Part shown: piece by piece, positions 6,979 through 15,333 of the stretch | Numbering within the stretch: the stretch's first letter is position 1 | Layout: each line of letters begins with the position of its first letter | NCBI GenBank assembly: GCA_019117005.1 | Contig: DXAO01000014.1 | Location: 1 to 64,000 of the forward strand | Length of the DNA stretch: 64,000 nucleotides | Source of the DNA: Candidatus Collinsella stercoripullorum | GTDB lineage: Bacteria; Actinomycetota; Coriobacteriia; Coriobacteriales; Coriobacteriaceae | Reading direction: 5' to 3' | The notes under the pieces: model-generated | Seen by the model: only the letters and a program-made list of their open reading frames with translations | Told to the model about the DNA's origin: nothing | Database searches by the model: none | Position numbers and translations under genes: made by a program

Positions 6979-8220
6979 TCAGTAGCCCAGCGCCTGGAGG
7001 GCGAACATGACCACGGTCAGCACGGTGATGATGACGATGGTGGCCCAGGTGAGCACGTTCCAGGCCCTCCCGTTGCGATACCGCCCCATGATGTGCCGGT
7101 CCTGGGCGATAAGCAGCAGGAACACCAGCAGGACCGGCAGCAGCACGCCGTTGATGACCTGCGCGCTCATCATGATCTGGAACAGGTCGACGCCCGGCAT
7201 GATCACCAGCAGGGCGGAGGCGGCGATCACCGCGGTGATGATGCCGCGGTACACCGGCGCCTCCTCCCAGCTGCGGTCCGCGCCGCGCTCCCACCCGAAG
7301 GCCTCGCAGATCGCGCTCGAGGTGACCCCGGGCAGCACGCACGCCGCCAGGAAGCTCGCCGCCACCAGCCCGGAGGCGAACAGGATGGTCGAGAACTCGC
7401 CGGCGATGGGCTCCAGGGCCAACGCCGCATCGGCCGCGTCGGACACCTGGATGCCGGCCGGATAGAGCACCGCACCCGTCGTGACCACGATGAACCATGC
7501 GACGGCGCACGCGATGACCGAGCCGCTCGCGGTATCGATGCGCTGCAGCACGATCCCGCTCTCGTCCACGTTCTTGTCCACGACGTTGTTCTGGGCGAGG
7601 AAGACCATCCACGGCGCGATGGTGGTGCCGATGGTCGCCACCAGCAGGGACACGTACTCGGGCTCGGCGATGACGTGCGGCGAGACGGTCGCCGCCGCGA
7701 CCTGGCCCCAGTCCGGCCCCGCGAGGAAGGCCGCGACCACGTAGGTCACGAACACGCAGCTCACCGCGAGGAGGATCTTCTCGATGCGCCGGAAGCTCCC
7801 CGACATGGTGAGCATCCAGATCAGCAGCGCCACGAGCGGCACGGACACCGTCTTGGGCACGCCGAACAGCGCGAGCCCGCTCGCGATGCCCGCGAACTCG
7901 GAGATCGTCACAGCCGTGTTCGCGATCAGCAGCGCCGTCATCGCGAGCGCGCTGCGCCGCACCCCGAACTTCTCGCGGATCAGCGACGCGAAGCCCTTGC
8001 CCGTCACGCACCCGCAGCGCGCGGCGGTCTCCTGCACCACGATCAGGAGCACCGCCATGACGGGCAGCATCCACAGCGTCCCGTAGCCGTAGCTCGCCCC
8101 CGCGCTCGAGTACGTGGCGATCCCGCCCGCGTCGTTTCCCGAAAGCGCCGCCAGCAGCCCGGGGCCCATCGCCCCGAGCACCATCCCGACAGTCAGCTTC
8201 TCACGATTCCCGTTTCCCAT
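6979..8220 (-). CDS. NRAMP (SLC11)-family transporter, Mg2+-type variant
   Basis: This 413-residue protein is a multi-pass NRAMP-fold transporter. The family's TM1 motif DPGN appears as D30-A-G-G33 in GPGLLAALSGNDAGG. In TM6 the MPHN motif is replaced by A203-P-W-M206 in TIGTTIAPWM. Loss of the TM6 methionine that selects Mn2+/Fe2+ is the hallmark of NRAMP-related magnesium transporters, one of which has been characterised from the Coriobacteriia member Eggerthella lenta. The gene starts 21 nt after an MgtE-like gene, so both belong to one operon, which supports Mg2+ as substrate. Short length and 11 likely helices fit the family. Substrate is an inference. Confidence 0.8.
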   Translation of the reverse strand: MGNGNREKLTVGMVLGAMGPGLLAALSGNDAGGIATYSSAGASYGYGTLWMLPVMAVLLIVVQETAARCGCVTGKGFASLIREKFGVRRSALAMTALLIANTAVTISEFAGIASGLALFGVPKTVSVPLVALLIWMLTMSGSFRRIEKILLAVSCVFVTYVVAAFLAGPDWGQVAAATVSPHVIAEPEYVSLLVATIGTTIAPWMVFLAQNNVVDKNVDESGIVLQRIDTASGSVIACAVAWFIVVTTGAVLYPAGIQVSDAADAALALEPIAGEFSTILFASGLVAASFLAACVLPGVTSSAICEAFGWERGADRSWEEAPVYRGIITAVIAASALLVIMPGVDLFQIMMSAQVINGVLLPVLLVFLLLIAQDRHIMGRYRNGRAWNVLTWATIVIITVLTVVMFALQALGY

Positions 8221-8241
8221 TTCGCACCACCGGGTCGCCGT

Positions 8242-10146
8242 CTAGCACGCGATGAGGAAGATGGAGAGCGCGGATGCGACAGAGTACAGCGCGCAGAAGA
8301 TCAGCACCGCCGAGACGCTCATGGCCGTGCCCGACGTGTTGAGGTCGTGCTCGTCGCGCCAGAACAGCACCTTGAGGTAGACGACCGACACCGCGCAGCA
8401 CAGGAAGGTCACCGCGGCCGCGCACGCGAAGCTCGTCGAGAGCGCCCACGCGGACATGACCTCGCCGGACAGCACCGTGCTCACGGCCAGCGGGCCGCCG
8501 GGGGCCGCCACCAGGGAGAGCACGTCGTCCGGGTACGCCGCGCCGAGGACGAGCTGGCCGCAGAGGAAGACCACCGCCGCCAGGACCGCGCCGAGCAGCA
8601 GCGTCTGAAGGAAGAAGCCGAGGTAGGGCTTGTCCTCCCCGTCCGACTCGTCGTATTCGAGGTAGTAGTTCCTCACGAACGAGACCACGCGGCTCGATGC
8701 GATCAGGACGACCGGCATCGCGCACATGGGGTAGACGACGTACGAGCCGCCGACCCCGCACCACTCCAGCGCCGCCGCGATGATGCCCGAGGCGACCGCC
8801 CACACGAGCACCCAGTACTGCCGCCGCGCGAACCACGAGAACACGTGCATCGACTCCCCGGTGCCCGCGTCGCCCGAGCCGACGCCCGCGATCTGCAGGT
8901 CCTCGGCGTGCTCCTCGTTCATGACCTCCATGGCGTCGTCCACCGTGACGATGCCCAGGATGTGCCGGCGCTCGTCGCACACGGGGATGGCCGCGAGGTT
9001 GTACTTGGTCATCTCCTCGGCCACCTCCTCCTGGTCCACATCGGGCGCGACCCACACGAGGTCGCGGTACGCCAGGTCCTTCAGGCGCGCGTCGCGGTCG
9101 GCCACGATCAGCGTGCGCAGCGACAGCACGCCGGTCAGCGCGCCGTCCGCATCGGTGGTGTAGACGTAGTAGACGCTCTCGAAGTCCTCGTCGAGCCCGC
9201 GCAGGCCCTCGATGGCGTCGGCCACGGTCGCGGTGGCCGGGAGCGCGACGAACTCGCTGGTCATAATGCGTCCCGCGGTGTCCTCCTCGTATCCGAGCAG
9301 GGTGCGGATGGCGCGCTCCTCCTTGACGCCCATCAGGCGCAGGAGCTTCTCGGCCTTCTCGTAGTCGAGCTCCTCGATGAGCGCCGCCGCGTCGTCGGGG
9401 TCCATGAGCGCGAGCATGGACGACGCGTCGCGGTCGGACAGGCCCTCGAGCATCTCCGCGACGAGCTCGTCGTCATCGAACTCGGAGATGGCCTCCGCCG
9501 CCTGGGCGGTATCCAGCTGGGCGAACACCTCGCCGCGCAGGCGCGGGTCCAGCTGCTCGATGATGTCGGCGATGTCTGCGGGGTGCAGCTCGCCCAGGGT
9601 CTTGTGGGACACCGAGAGCTTGATCGTCTGGGTCGAGCGCTCGAGCAGGTCCATGTACGACCAGGCGATGATCTCCTCGGGGATCGGCTTCCCCACGGCG
9701 CGGGCGAGCCGGACCGCCACACGCTCGAGGGCCGGGTGCAGCGCCCGCAGAAGCCCGCGTGCGCCGACCTCGGCGCCGAGCAGGCGCAGCTGGTTCTCAC
9801 CGGAGGTCGACAGTTTGATATCGTTCACGCGCACGACCTTGAGCCCCTGCGTGTCCACGATCTGCTTGTTCATGATGTCGCGGGCGAGCAGGACCTCGTC
9901 GGGCTGCAGGTAGGAGAAGCGGATGTCGGTGGCGGGCACCTTGAGGTAGACCCCGTCGTCATCGAAGCGCTCGACGTACTTGCGCCAGGAGATCATGAAC
10001 GGCGTCTTGCCCGGGCCCTGGAAGGCCAGCGAGGTCACGTGCGGGAAGACCTCGCCCGTGGCGATGCCCAGGTCGTTGACGATGCCGATGCGCTCGCCCG
10101 TCGAATCGACGACCGGCAGCCTGAGCATCTCGGAAAGGTAGTTCAT
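8242..10146 (-). CDS. PRC-barrel + MgtE-N + CBS pair + divergent five-helix membrane domain
   Basis: This 634-residue protein opens with a PRC-barrel-like region (~1-75, LRLPVVDSTGERIGIVNDL). An MgtE N-type helical repeat domain follows (~150-290, LGELHPADIADIIEQLDPRLRGEVF and DPDDAAALIEELD), then two CBS domains (~295-420, GRIMTSEFVALPA and GIVTVDDAMEVM). The last ~185 residues hold about five membrane helices. The MgtE pore signature GGNxGxQ is absent (PVVLIASSRVVSF stands at the comparable place), and the last helix lacks the Mg2+-binding Asp. It may therefore be a sensor or regulatory subunit for the neighbouring NRAMP-type protein. A GAAGGAG site 4 nt before the ATG lies in a hairpin. 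Confidence 0.75.
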   Translation of the reverse strand: MNYLSEMLRLPVVDSTGERIGIVNDLGIATGEVFPHVTSLAFQGPGKTPFMISWRKYVERFDDDGVYLKVPATDIRFSYLQPDEVLLARDIMNKQIVDTQGLKVVRVNDIKLSTSGENQLRLLGAEVGARGLLRALHPALERVAVRLARAVGKPIPEEIIAWSYMDLLERSTQTIKLSVSHKTLGELHPADIADIIEQLDPRLRGEVFAQLDTAQAAEAISEFDDDELVAEMLEGLSDRDASSMLALMDPDDAAALIEELDYEKAEKLLRLMGVKEERAIRTLLGYEEDTAGRIMTSEFVALPATATVADAIEGLRGLDEDFESVYYVYTTDADGALTGVLSLRTLIVADRDARLKDLAYRDLVWVAPDVDQEEVAEEMTKYNLAAIPVCDERRHILGIVTVDDAMEVMNEEHAEDLQIAGVGSGDAGTGESMHVFSWFARRQYWVLVWAVASGIIAAALEWCGVGGSYVVYPMCAMPVVLIASSRVVSFVRNYYLEYDESDGEDKPYLGFFLQTLLLGAVLAAVVFLCGQLVLGAAYPDDVLSLVAAPGGPLAVSTVLSGEVMSAWALSTSFACAAAVTFLCCAVSVVYLKVLFWRDEHDLNTSGTAMSVSAVLIFCALYSVASALSIFLIAC

Positions 10147-10152
10147 GGCGCT

Positions 10153-10210
10153 CCTTCGAGAACAGGATGGAAAGCTATGGCGCGCTACCCCGGCGCGCGC
10201 CGCTCGAAGG
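10153..10210 (-). promoter_or_regulatory. ribosome-binding-site-sequestering hairpin in the mgtE-like leader
   Basis: On the minus strand CCTTCGAG (10210-10203) can pair with CTCGAAGG (10160-10153), which contains the Shine-Dalgarno of the downstream gene. A second stem GGCGCGC/GCGCGCC (10201-10195 and 10185-10179) stacks inside. The leader upstream is A/C-rich (GTGAAACCCAAACCCCGACC, 10255-10236), unlike the coding DNA. This suits translational control, possibly by a ligand. Confidence 0.5.
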
Positions 10211-10275
10211 GCGTCCGCCAGGGTCAGCTACTGTGTGGTCGGGGTTTGGGTTTCACCGCGTTCCTTTCGACTGGC

Positions 10276-10311
10276 CCATACGCGAAACGCTCCCGCCGTC
10301 GGGCGGGAGCG
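10276..10311 (-). terminator. terminator of the deacetylase gene
   Basis: A 10-bp perfect stem CGCTCCCGCC/GGCGGGAGCG (10311-10288) is followed on the minus strand by TTTCGCGTATGGG, the same tail as at 1498 and 63536. It lies 186 nt after the stop at 10497. The bases between (10312-10496) hold no gene I can support. Confidence 0.7.
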
Positions 10312-10496
10312 GACTCTACTATACATCGACCGGGGGTCGTTTGGGGGCGGCGCGGACCGCGCGCGGGCGGCGGCACCGCGACCGGGGTGCGGGCCGCACG
10401 GACCGCGCGCAAGCGGCGGCCCGATCGCGCGCCGCATCCGACCCGCATGGCCGACGGCGCGCAGCCGACGGTCCCGCAGCCGGCTTCCGGCGCCCG

Positions 10497-12338
10497 CTAG
10501 AGGGCGGGGAGGGCCGCGTCCTCGGGCATCTCGACCGCGCCGTTGACGACGTCCTCGGGGAAGCGCCCGTCGAGCTCCATGAGATCGGACACCGTGACCA
10601 GCTCGTATCCGTCGGCGCGCAGCCCGTCGATGATGGCGGGGAGCGCCTCGACGTCCTGGCTGCGGTTTCCTCCGCCGTCGTGCATGAGCGCGATCGCCCC
10701 GTTGTAGGCGTTCGTGAGCACGTTGTTCGTGATCGAGGACGCCCCGGGCAGCTTCCAGTCGAGGGTGTCGATGTTCCACAGCACGTTGCAGCTGATGAGG
10801 TCCGCCGACCGCGCCCACTCCGTGGCGGTGAACGCCCCGTACGGCGCGCGGATCATCTGCGGCCTCACGCCCGACGCCTGCTCGATGGCGTCCGCCGCCG
10901 TGGTGATCTCCGAGCGCAGCGTGTCGCGGTCGCAGGTGGGCAGGTTCATGTGCTGGTTGGTATGGCTCGCCAGCTGGTTGCCGTTGTCGACGACCGTCTT
11001 GGACCGCGCGCCCGCGTTTCCGCCGAGGTTGAAGAAGGTCGCCTTGGCGTTCTTCTCCTTGAGGATGGCGAGGATGGCGTCGGTGTAGCCGCTCGGGCCG
11101 TCGTCGAAGGTGAGGGCGATGTACTTCTTGTCCCCCTTCGGCTTGGGATTGAGGGCGCTCACCACCATGTCGACGGGCTCCTCGATGACCTCCTTGTCGA
11201 CGGTCTCGCCGGACTGCTCGCCGGTCCAGACCACCTTCTTGCCCGCCTTGCCCCACTGCGACACGAACTGGATGGCGCCGCTGCCGTCCATCTGGATGCC
11301 GGGCAGCGCGTCGACCGTCTCCTCCTTGTAGGGCTCGACCGCGTCCGCACCGTCGGCCACCGTGATCTGGGAGTCGTCGACCACGCGGGCCTCGACGAGG
11401 TCCTCGGCTTCGAGCTGCTCCCCGTCGAAGGTCACCGCGCAGCGGTCGCCGCCGTCCTCGGAAATGACGTTGCCGCCCACCGAGAGCAGCCGTCCGGCCT
11501 TGACGCCGAAGTAGTCGTTGTCCTCCAGCAGCTGCTGGACGCTCGTGTTGATCTGGACGGTCCGCTCCTCGCCGTTGACGCTGAACTCGACGCTGCGCCA
11601 GAAGAACTGGTAGCCGATCCCCAGCGCCGCCGCGATGACGATGACGAGCGCGGCGCCCGCGGCGATCAGCGGCGTGCGCTGGCTCGATTGCCGATGCGGG
11701 TGCACGTAGCGCGGGGTGCGCGCGGCCGGGGCGACCCCTGCGCGGACCGCGCGGCCCGACGGGGACGCGGCGCGGCCGGAGGGCGCCTGGGCGTGCGGCC
11801 GGCCCGCGTCGGCAGGCCGCTTGCGGGGATGCGCAGCGGCGGGATGCGCCGCCCCCTGCGCCTTCGCCGCGGGCGCGGACTGCTCGGAACCGGGGCCGGG
11901 GGCCGTGGGTTCGGACGGGACGCCGGCCTTGACGCCGGCACCCTGCCCGGTGGAGGCACCCGGCGCGACGGCCTTCTTGACGCCCGGGGTGCCCGGGGCG
12001 CCGGCCTTGACGCCGGGCTTTCCGGCATCGCGGGCGGATGACGCGGACGCGTGCTGCGTCCTGCCCGCGGCCGTACCCTGCCCCGCCGAGGCGTGCGGGC
12101 GCGCCGGGCGCTGTCCGCCCGTCGCCGAGTACCGATGCGGGGCGGCCGAGCCGCCGATCTTGATCTGCAGGGGCTTATGGGTCCCCGCGGAACCCCGATG
12201 CCCCGGATGCGAGGGGGCTCCCGTCCCGGCGGCATGCCCCGCCGGGCGCGGTTCCCGCCCGTTCTGCGCGCCTTCCATGCTGGAACGGGCATCCGTCGCG
12301 CGCGGGACGTCCCGTCCGGGCTGCTTGCTGTCGCTCAT
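10497..12338 (-). CDS. membrane-anchored polysaccharide deacetylase (NodB family)
   Basis: This 613-residue protein has a ~220-residue Ala/Gly/Pro-rich, basic cytoplasmic region and one membrane helix (~224-247, TPLIAAGAALVIVIAAALGIGY). An extracellular DUF348/G5-like part follows (~250-300, VEFSVNGEERTVQINTSVQQLLED), then the NodB deacetylase domain (~405-590). Catalytic motifs are intact: TFDDGP (410-415), HTNQH (459-463), RAPYG (497-501) and LMHDGG. The family removes N-acetyl groups from peptidoglycan or other glycans. The ATG at 12338 is preferred over a start 60 nt upstream because the family look begins there, though its ribosome-binding site is weak. The next gene upstream is a degenerate paralogue. 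Confidence 0.85.
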   Translation of the reverse strand: MSDSKQPGRDVPRATDARSSMEGAQNGREPRPAGHAAGTGAPSHPGHRGSAGTHKPLQIKIGGSAAPHRYSATGGQRPARPHASAGQGTAAGRTQHASASSARDAGKPGVKAGAPGTPGVKKAVAPGASTGQGAGVKAGVPSEPTAPGPGSEQSAPAAKAQGAAHPAAAHPRKRPADAGRPHAQAPSGRAASPSGRAVRAGVAPAARTPRYVHPHRQSSQRTPLIAAGAALVIVIAAALGIGYQFFWRSVEFSVNGEERTVQINTSVQQLLEDNDYFGVKAGRLLSVGGNVISEDGGDRCAVTFDGEQLEAEDLVEARVVDDSQITVADGADAVEPYKEETVDALPGIQMDGSGAIQFVSQWGKAGKKVVWTGEQSGETVDKEVIEEPVDMVVSALNPKPKGDKKYIALTFDDGPSGYTDAILAILKEKNAKATFFNLGGNAGARSKTVVDNGNQLASHTNQHMNLPTCDRDTLRSEITTAADAIEQASGVRPQMIRAPYGAFTATEWARSADLISCNVLWNIDTLDWKLPGASSITNNVLTNAYNGAIALMHDGGGNRSQDVEALPAIIDGLRADGYELVTVSDLMELDGRFPEDVVNGAVEMPEDAALPAL

Positions 12339-12614
12339 CGTTACATCCAGATCCGCTGCATACCCCTGTGCCCGCAGCGTATGGGCGCGTGCGGGCACCG
12401 ATCGCTCTCATTGTCACGGACGTCCGTCGACATTCCGTCTACACGCTGGAGCCGGCGACGTCCTCCTCGGCCATTGTAGCCCGAAACCGGGCGACGGGAC
12501 GGTTTCCGCAGCCCTTCAGCAACCGCATCGCGCAACCGTTGACGGATGGAGGACGGGCTCGGAACGGGAGACCGGGCATCGCCGCGGAAGCGGGAACGCC
12601 AGCCGAACGCCCGC

Positions 12615-14006
12615 TTACGCGTCCTGGTCCGCCGTATCCTTCTTCACCTGCGGAAGCGCCGCGTCATCCGGCATGGAGACGCGGGAGACGTCGAGCTCCT
12701 CGGCGAGCTCGGAGTCGGTCGCGATCAGGTCGGACAGGCTCACGAGCGTGAAGCCCTGGGCCTGCAGGCTGTCGATGAGCTGCGGCAGCACCTCGACCGT
12801 CTGCGCACCGGTCGTCTCGTTGTCCGTCAGCAGGATGATGTTGCCGTTCGCGACCGAGCCCATCACCGTATCCACCACGGAGCCGGCGCCCGGGAGCAGG
12901 TAGTCGCCCGAATCGAGGTTCCAGCTCACCACCGCGCTCACCAGGTCCATCGACTCGCTCCACGAGGACTCGGAGAACAGGCCGTAGGGCGCCCGCAGCA
13001 GGCTGGTCTCGACGCCGGACGCGTCCTTCACGGCATCGAACCCGCGGGTGATCTGGCTGCGCAGGTCGTCGCCGGACAGCGCCGTGAGGTCGGTGTCGCT
13101 GTAGGAGTTCGACCCGAGCTCGAACCCGGCGTCGGCGATGGCCCGGGCGGCGGCCTGGTGCTCCTCGCTGCGGTCCCCCTGCAGGAAGAACGTCGCTCCG
13201 ACGCCCTTCTCCTCCAGGATCGAGACGATCTGCTCCGTGTAGCTGCTCGGCCCCTCGTCGAAGGTCAGCGCCACGTAGGAGCCCTCGTCGGGCGAGACCG
13301 ACGTCGCGCGCACCACGCAGTCCTGCACCTCGTGGACCACGCCGCGGTCGGCCGTCTTGCCGGACACCGAGCCGACCCACACCTCCGACCGGCCGGGCAC
13401 GCCCCACGTCTGCACGTACTGGATGACGCCCGTGCCCTTCACGGTGAGCGCGGGCTGGATCTCGGTGGCGATGACCTCGTGCTCCTCGTACTCGTCGCGG
13501 CCGTTGCCGATCTCGATCGCCTCGCCTCCGGTGAGCGTGGTCGAGGAGAGGTCGTCGTTGTCGATCTGCTCGTCGTCCACCTTCACGGAGTAGCGCTCCC
13601 CGCCGCGCTTCTCCAGCACGGTGTCGTCCACCGCGAGCAGGTCGCCCGCGCGGTAGCTGAGCTGGTTGTCATCGATGAGCTGCTGGACCGAGGAGTTGAT
13701 GCGGACCGAGACGTCGGACCCGTTGAGCGAGACGGTGACGCCGCGGTTCAGATACCACACGACGCTCGCGATGAACAGCAGGGCGGCGCAGGCCACGGCG
13801 ATGATGGCGTACGGCCGGCGCGCGTCGCGGCGGCGGGGCCTCCGGCCGCTCGTCCGACGGCCGAACCCCTGCGAATGATGGAGGTACTGCGCGCCGGGAC
13901 GGCGCTGCGCGCGGCGGCGGGCGGAGGGCAGCTGGTCGCCCGTGGCGGGGCGCCGATGATGCGGCTTTCTGGGCTTGGTGGAGTAGGAGGTGGTGTAGTT
14001 AGGCAC
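12615..14006 (-). CDS. polysaccharide-deacetylase paralogue with altered metal ligands
   Basis: This 463-residue protein has the same plan as the gene at 10497-12338: a basic N terminus, a membrane helix (~66-86), a G5/DUF348-like part (VTVSLNGSDVSVRINSSVQQLIDD) and a NodB fold. Key residues differ. TFDDGP is TFDEGP (248-253), the H-x3-H metal motif is N-x3-D (GSNSYSD, 298-304), and the catalytic-His loop MHDGG is LTDNE (393-397). RAPYG is kept. It probably does not deacetylate and may bind glycan or assist its partner. The two genes are 276 nt apart, in one direction, and look like a tandem duplication. Confidence 0.8.
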   Translation of the reverse strand: MPNYTTSYSTKPRKPHHRRPATGDQLPSARRRAQRRPGAQYLHHSQGFGRRTSGRRPRRRDARRPYAIIAVACAALLFIASVVWYLNRGVTVSLNGSDVSVRINSSVQQLIDDNQLSYRAGDLLAVDDTVLEKRGGERYSVKVDDEQIDNDDLSSTTLTGGEAIEIGNGRDEYEEHEVIATEIQPALTVKGTGVIQYVQTWGVPGRSEVWVGSVSGKTADRGVVHEVQDCVVRATSVSPDEGSYVALTFDEGPSSYTEQIVSILEEKGVGATFFLQGDRSEEHQAAARAIADAGFELGSNSYSDTDLTALSGDDLRSQITRGFDAVKDASGVETSLLRAPYGLFSESSWSESMDLVSAVVSWNLDSGDYLLPGAGSVVDTVMGSVANGNIILLTDNETTGAQTVEVLPQLIDSLQAQGFTLVSLSDLIATDSELAEELDVSRVSMPDDAALPQVKKDTADQDA

Positions 14007-14114
14007 TGGTTCTCCCCGATCCGTATGTCGAGAGCTGCGGGAAGGGGCGGCCGGCCCCGCCTCCCCGACGGGCGGGCGCCCTGCCGGGGACGGGGACGCA
14101 CCCGCCCCTTCCCG

Positions 14115-14876
14115 CTACTTGGAGGCTTTGCGATACTCGCTCGCGAAGGCGGAGAACATCCCGCGCGTCTTGCCGAGCTGCTTGCCGAGCGCGCGGCTCC
14201 CCTTGTCGACCGCCTTGGCGCCCTTCTCGTCGAGCTTGAGCTTGGCCACTTCCTTCTTGGCCTTGGCCGCGCCCTCCTTCGCCTTGGCGCCGATGGCCAC
14301 GCTCGCCTCGGCGGCCTTCGCCGCGACGCCGCCGGTCAACGCGAGCTCGACGGCCTCGTCGGAGACGATCATCGCGCCGTCGCAGTACCCCTTGAGCAGG
14401 GATGCGGGCATCTCGCGGTTGCCCACGAGCATGGCGGAGGCATCCCCCTCGGTCAGCACGAAGAGGTCGACCTTGCCGGTCTTGCCGGAGAAAACCGCGT
14501 CCGCGCAGTAGCCCAGGCGCTCGCCGCCCTGCGCGACGACGTCCATGCCCGTCCAGATGAGGCAGGTGTCCAGATCGACCCCCAGCCGCTTGGCGGCGGC
14601 GGCGTCGAAGTTCTCCTTGAGATCCTCCACGCAGAGCACGCCCTCGTAGATCTCGAGCGCGTCGAGCGCGACGAAGCGGTCGGGCTGCTTGATCATGCCG
14701 ACGACATCGGGGAGCTTGACCATGAAGCCGACCACGCGGCGGCCGCCGGGCGAGAACACCGCGAAGTGCACCTTGCCCAGGCGCTTGGGTTCCACCGGGG
14801 CGCCGTCCCGGCCGGTGCGCCTCCCCTTCGCGGGCGCGCGGTAGACCCGGACGCCCTGGAAATCGGAGACGCGCAT
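14115..14876 (-). CDS. PRC-barrel-like protein with basic helical tail
   Basis: This 253-residue protein begins MRVSDFQGVRVYRAPAKGRR and contains segments resembling PRC-barrel proteins (KVHFAVFSPGGRRVVGFMVKLPDVVGM and FSGKTGKVDLFVLTEG). Residues ~185-253 are a Lys/Ala-rich helix (KEGAAKAKKEVAKLKLDEKG). The start codon follows directly after the stop of the YtxH gene, so the two are translated together. The role is unknown; PRC barrels often mediate protein or RNA contacts. The assignment is moderate because the barrel was judged by pattern only. Confidence 0.6.
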   Translation of the reverse strand: MRVSDFQGVRVYRAPAKGRRTGRDGAPVEPKRLGKVHFAVFSPGGRRVVGFMVKLPDVVGMIKQPDRFVALDALEIYEGVLCVEDLKENFDAAAAKRLGVDLDTCLIWTGMDVVAQGGERLGYCADAVFSGKTGKVDLFVLTEGDASAMLVGNREMPASLLKGYCDGAMIVSDEAVELALTGGVAAKAAEASVAIGAKAKEGAAKAKKEVAKLKLDEKGAKAVDKGSRALGKQLGKTRGMFSAFASEYRKASK

Positions 14877-15260
14877 CTACGCCTCGGCGGAGGCGCCGTC
14901 GGCGGGCGCGTCGGCGACGGACTCGACCACCACGTCGGCGGCGGGGGTCACGGAGCCGCCGGCGATGGCGTCGTTCAGCTGCTCGCGCAGCTGGTCCATG
15001 CGCTCGCGGGCGAGGTCGACCTTGGCGCGCAGCTCGTCGGTCTTGGCGTCGACCATGGGACCGAAGTCGCTCGCCGCGGCGCGTGCCTGGTCGACACCCT
15101 GCTCGTAGATGTCGCGCGCGTTGTCCCACGCGTCGTTGGCCATATCGGCGGCCATGGCGCGCGTCTCCGCGCCGGAGCGGGGAGCCATCAGGATGCCGAT
15201 GACCGTGCCGGCGGCGGCGCCGATCACGGCACCTGCGACGAAGCTGAATCCCTTACCCAT
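14877..15260 (-). CDS. YtxH-domain protein
   Basis: This 127-residue protein has the YtxH pattern: a glycine-rich membrane helix (MGKGFSFVAGAVIGAAAGTVIGILMAP), the RSG motif and then an amphipathic, charged helix (ELRAKVDLARERMDQLREQL). The tail is Ala/Asp-rich. Proteins of this type are small envelope or stress-associated proteins of unknown mechanism. The ATG at 15260 is chosen because GAGGAGGAG precedes it. A perfect TATAAT lies ~40 nt upstream, so the gene pair YtxH-PRC has its own promoter. Confidence 0.8.
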   Translation of the reverse strand: MGKGFSFVAGAVIGAAAGTVIGILMAPRSGAETRAMAADMANDAWDNARDIYEQGVDQARAAASDFGPMVDAKTDELRAKVDLARERMDQLREQLNDAIAGGSVTPAADVVVESVADAPADGASAEA

Positions 15261-15300
15261 GCTGCTCCTCCTCAAGAGTCAACGTTCAGATGGAAACCTC

Positions 15301-15306
15301 ATTATA
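15301..15306 (-). promoter_or_regulatory. consensus -10 element for the YtxH gene
   Basis: TATAAT on the minus strand, ~40 nt before the YtxH start. The -35 region is weak (TCGAGT at 18 nt). Confidence 0.55.
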
Positions 15307-15333
15307 CCCGCGGCGCCCGCGGATACTCGACGG

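Noticed and set aside
10147-10275. Known riboswitch (M-box, cobalamin or ydaO class)
   Set aside because: Fragments such as GTGAAACCC and AGTAGCTGACC look familiar, but the full conserved core of none of these classes could be aligned.
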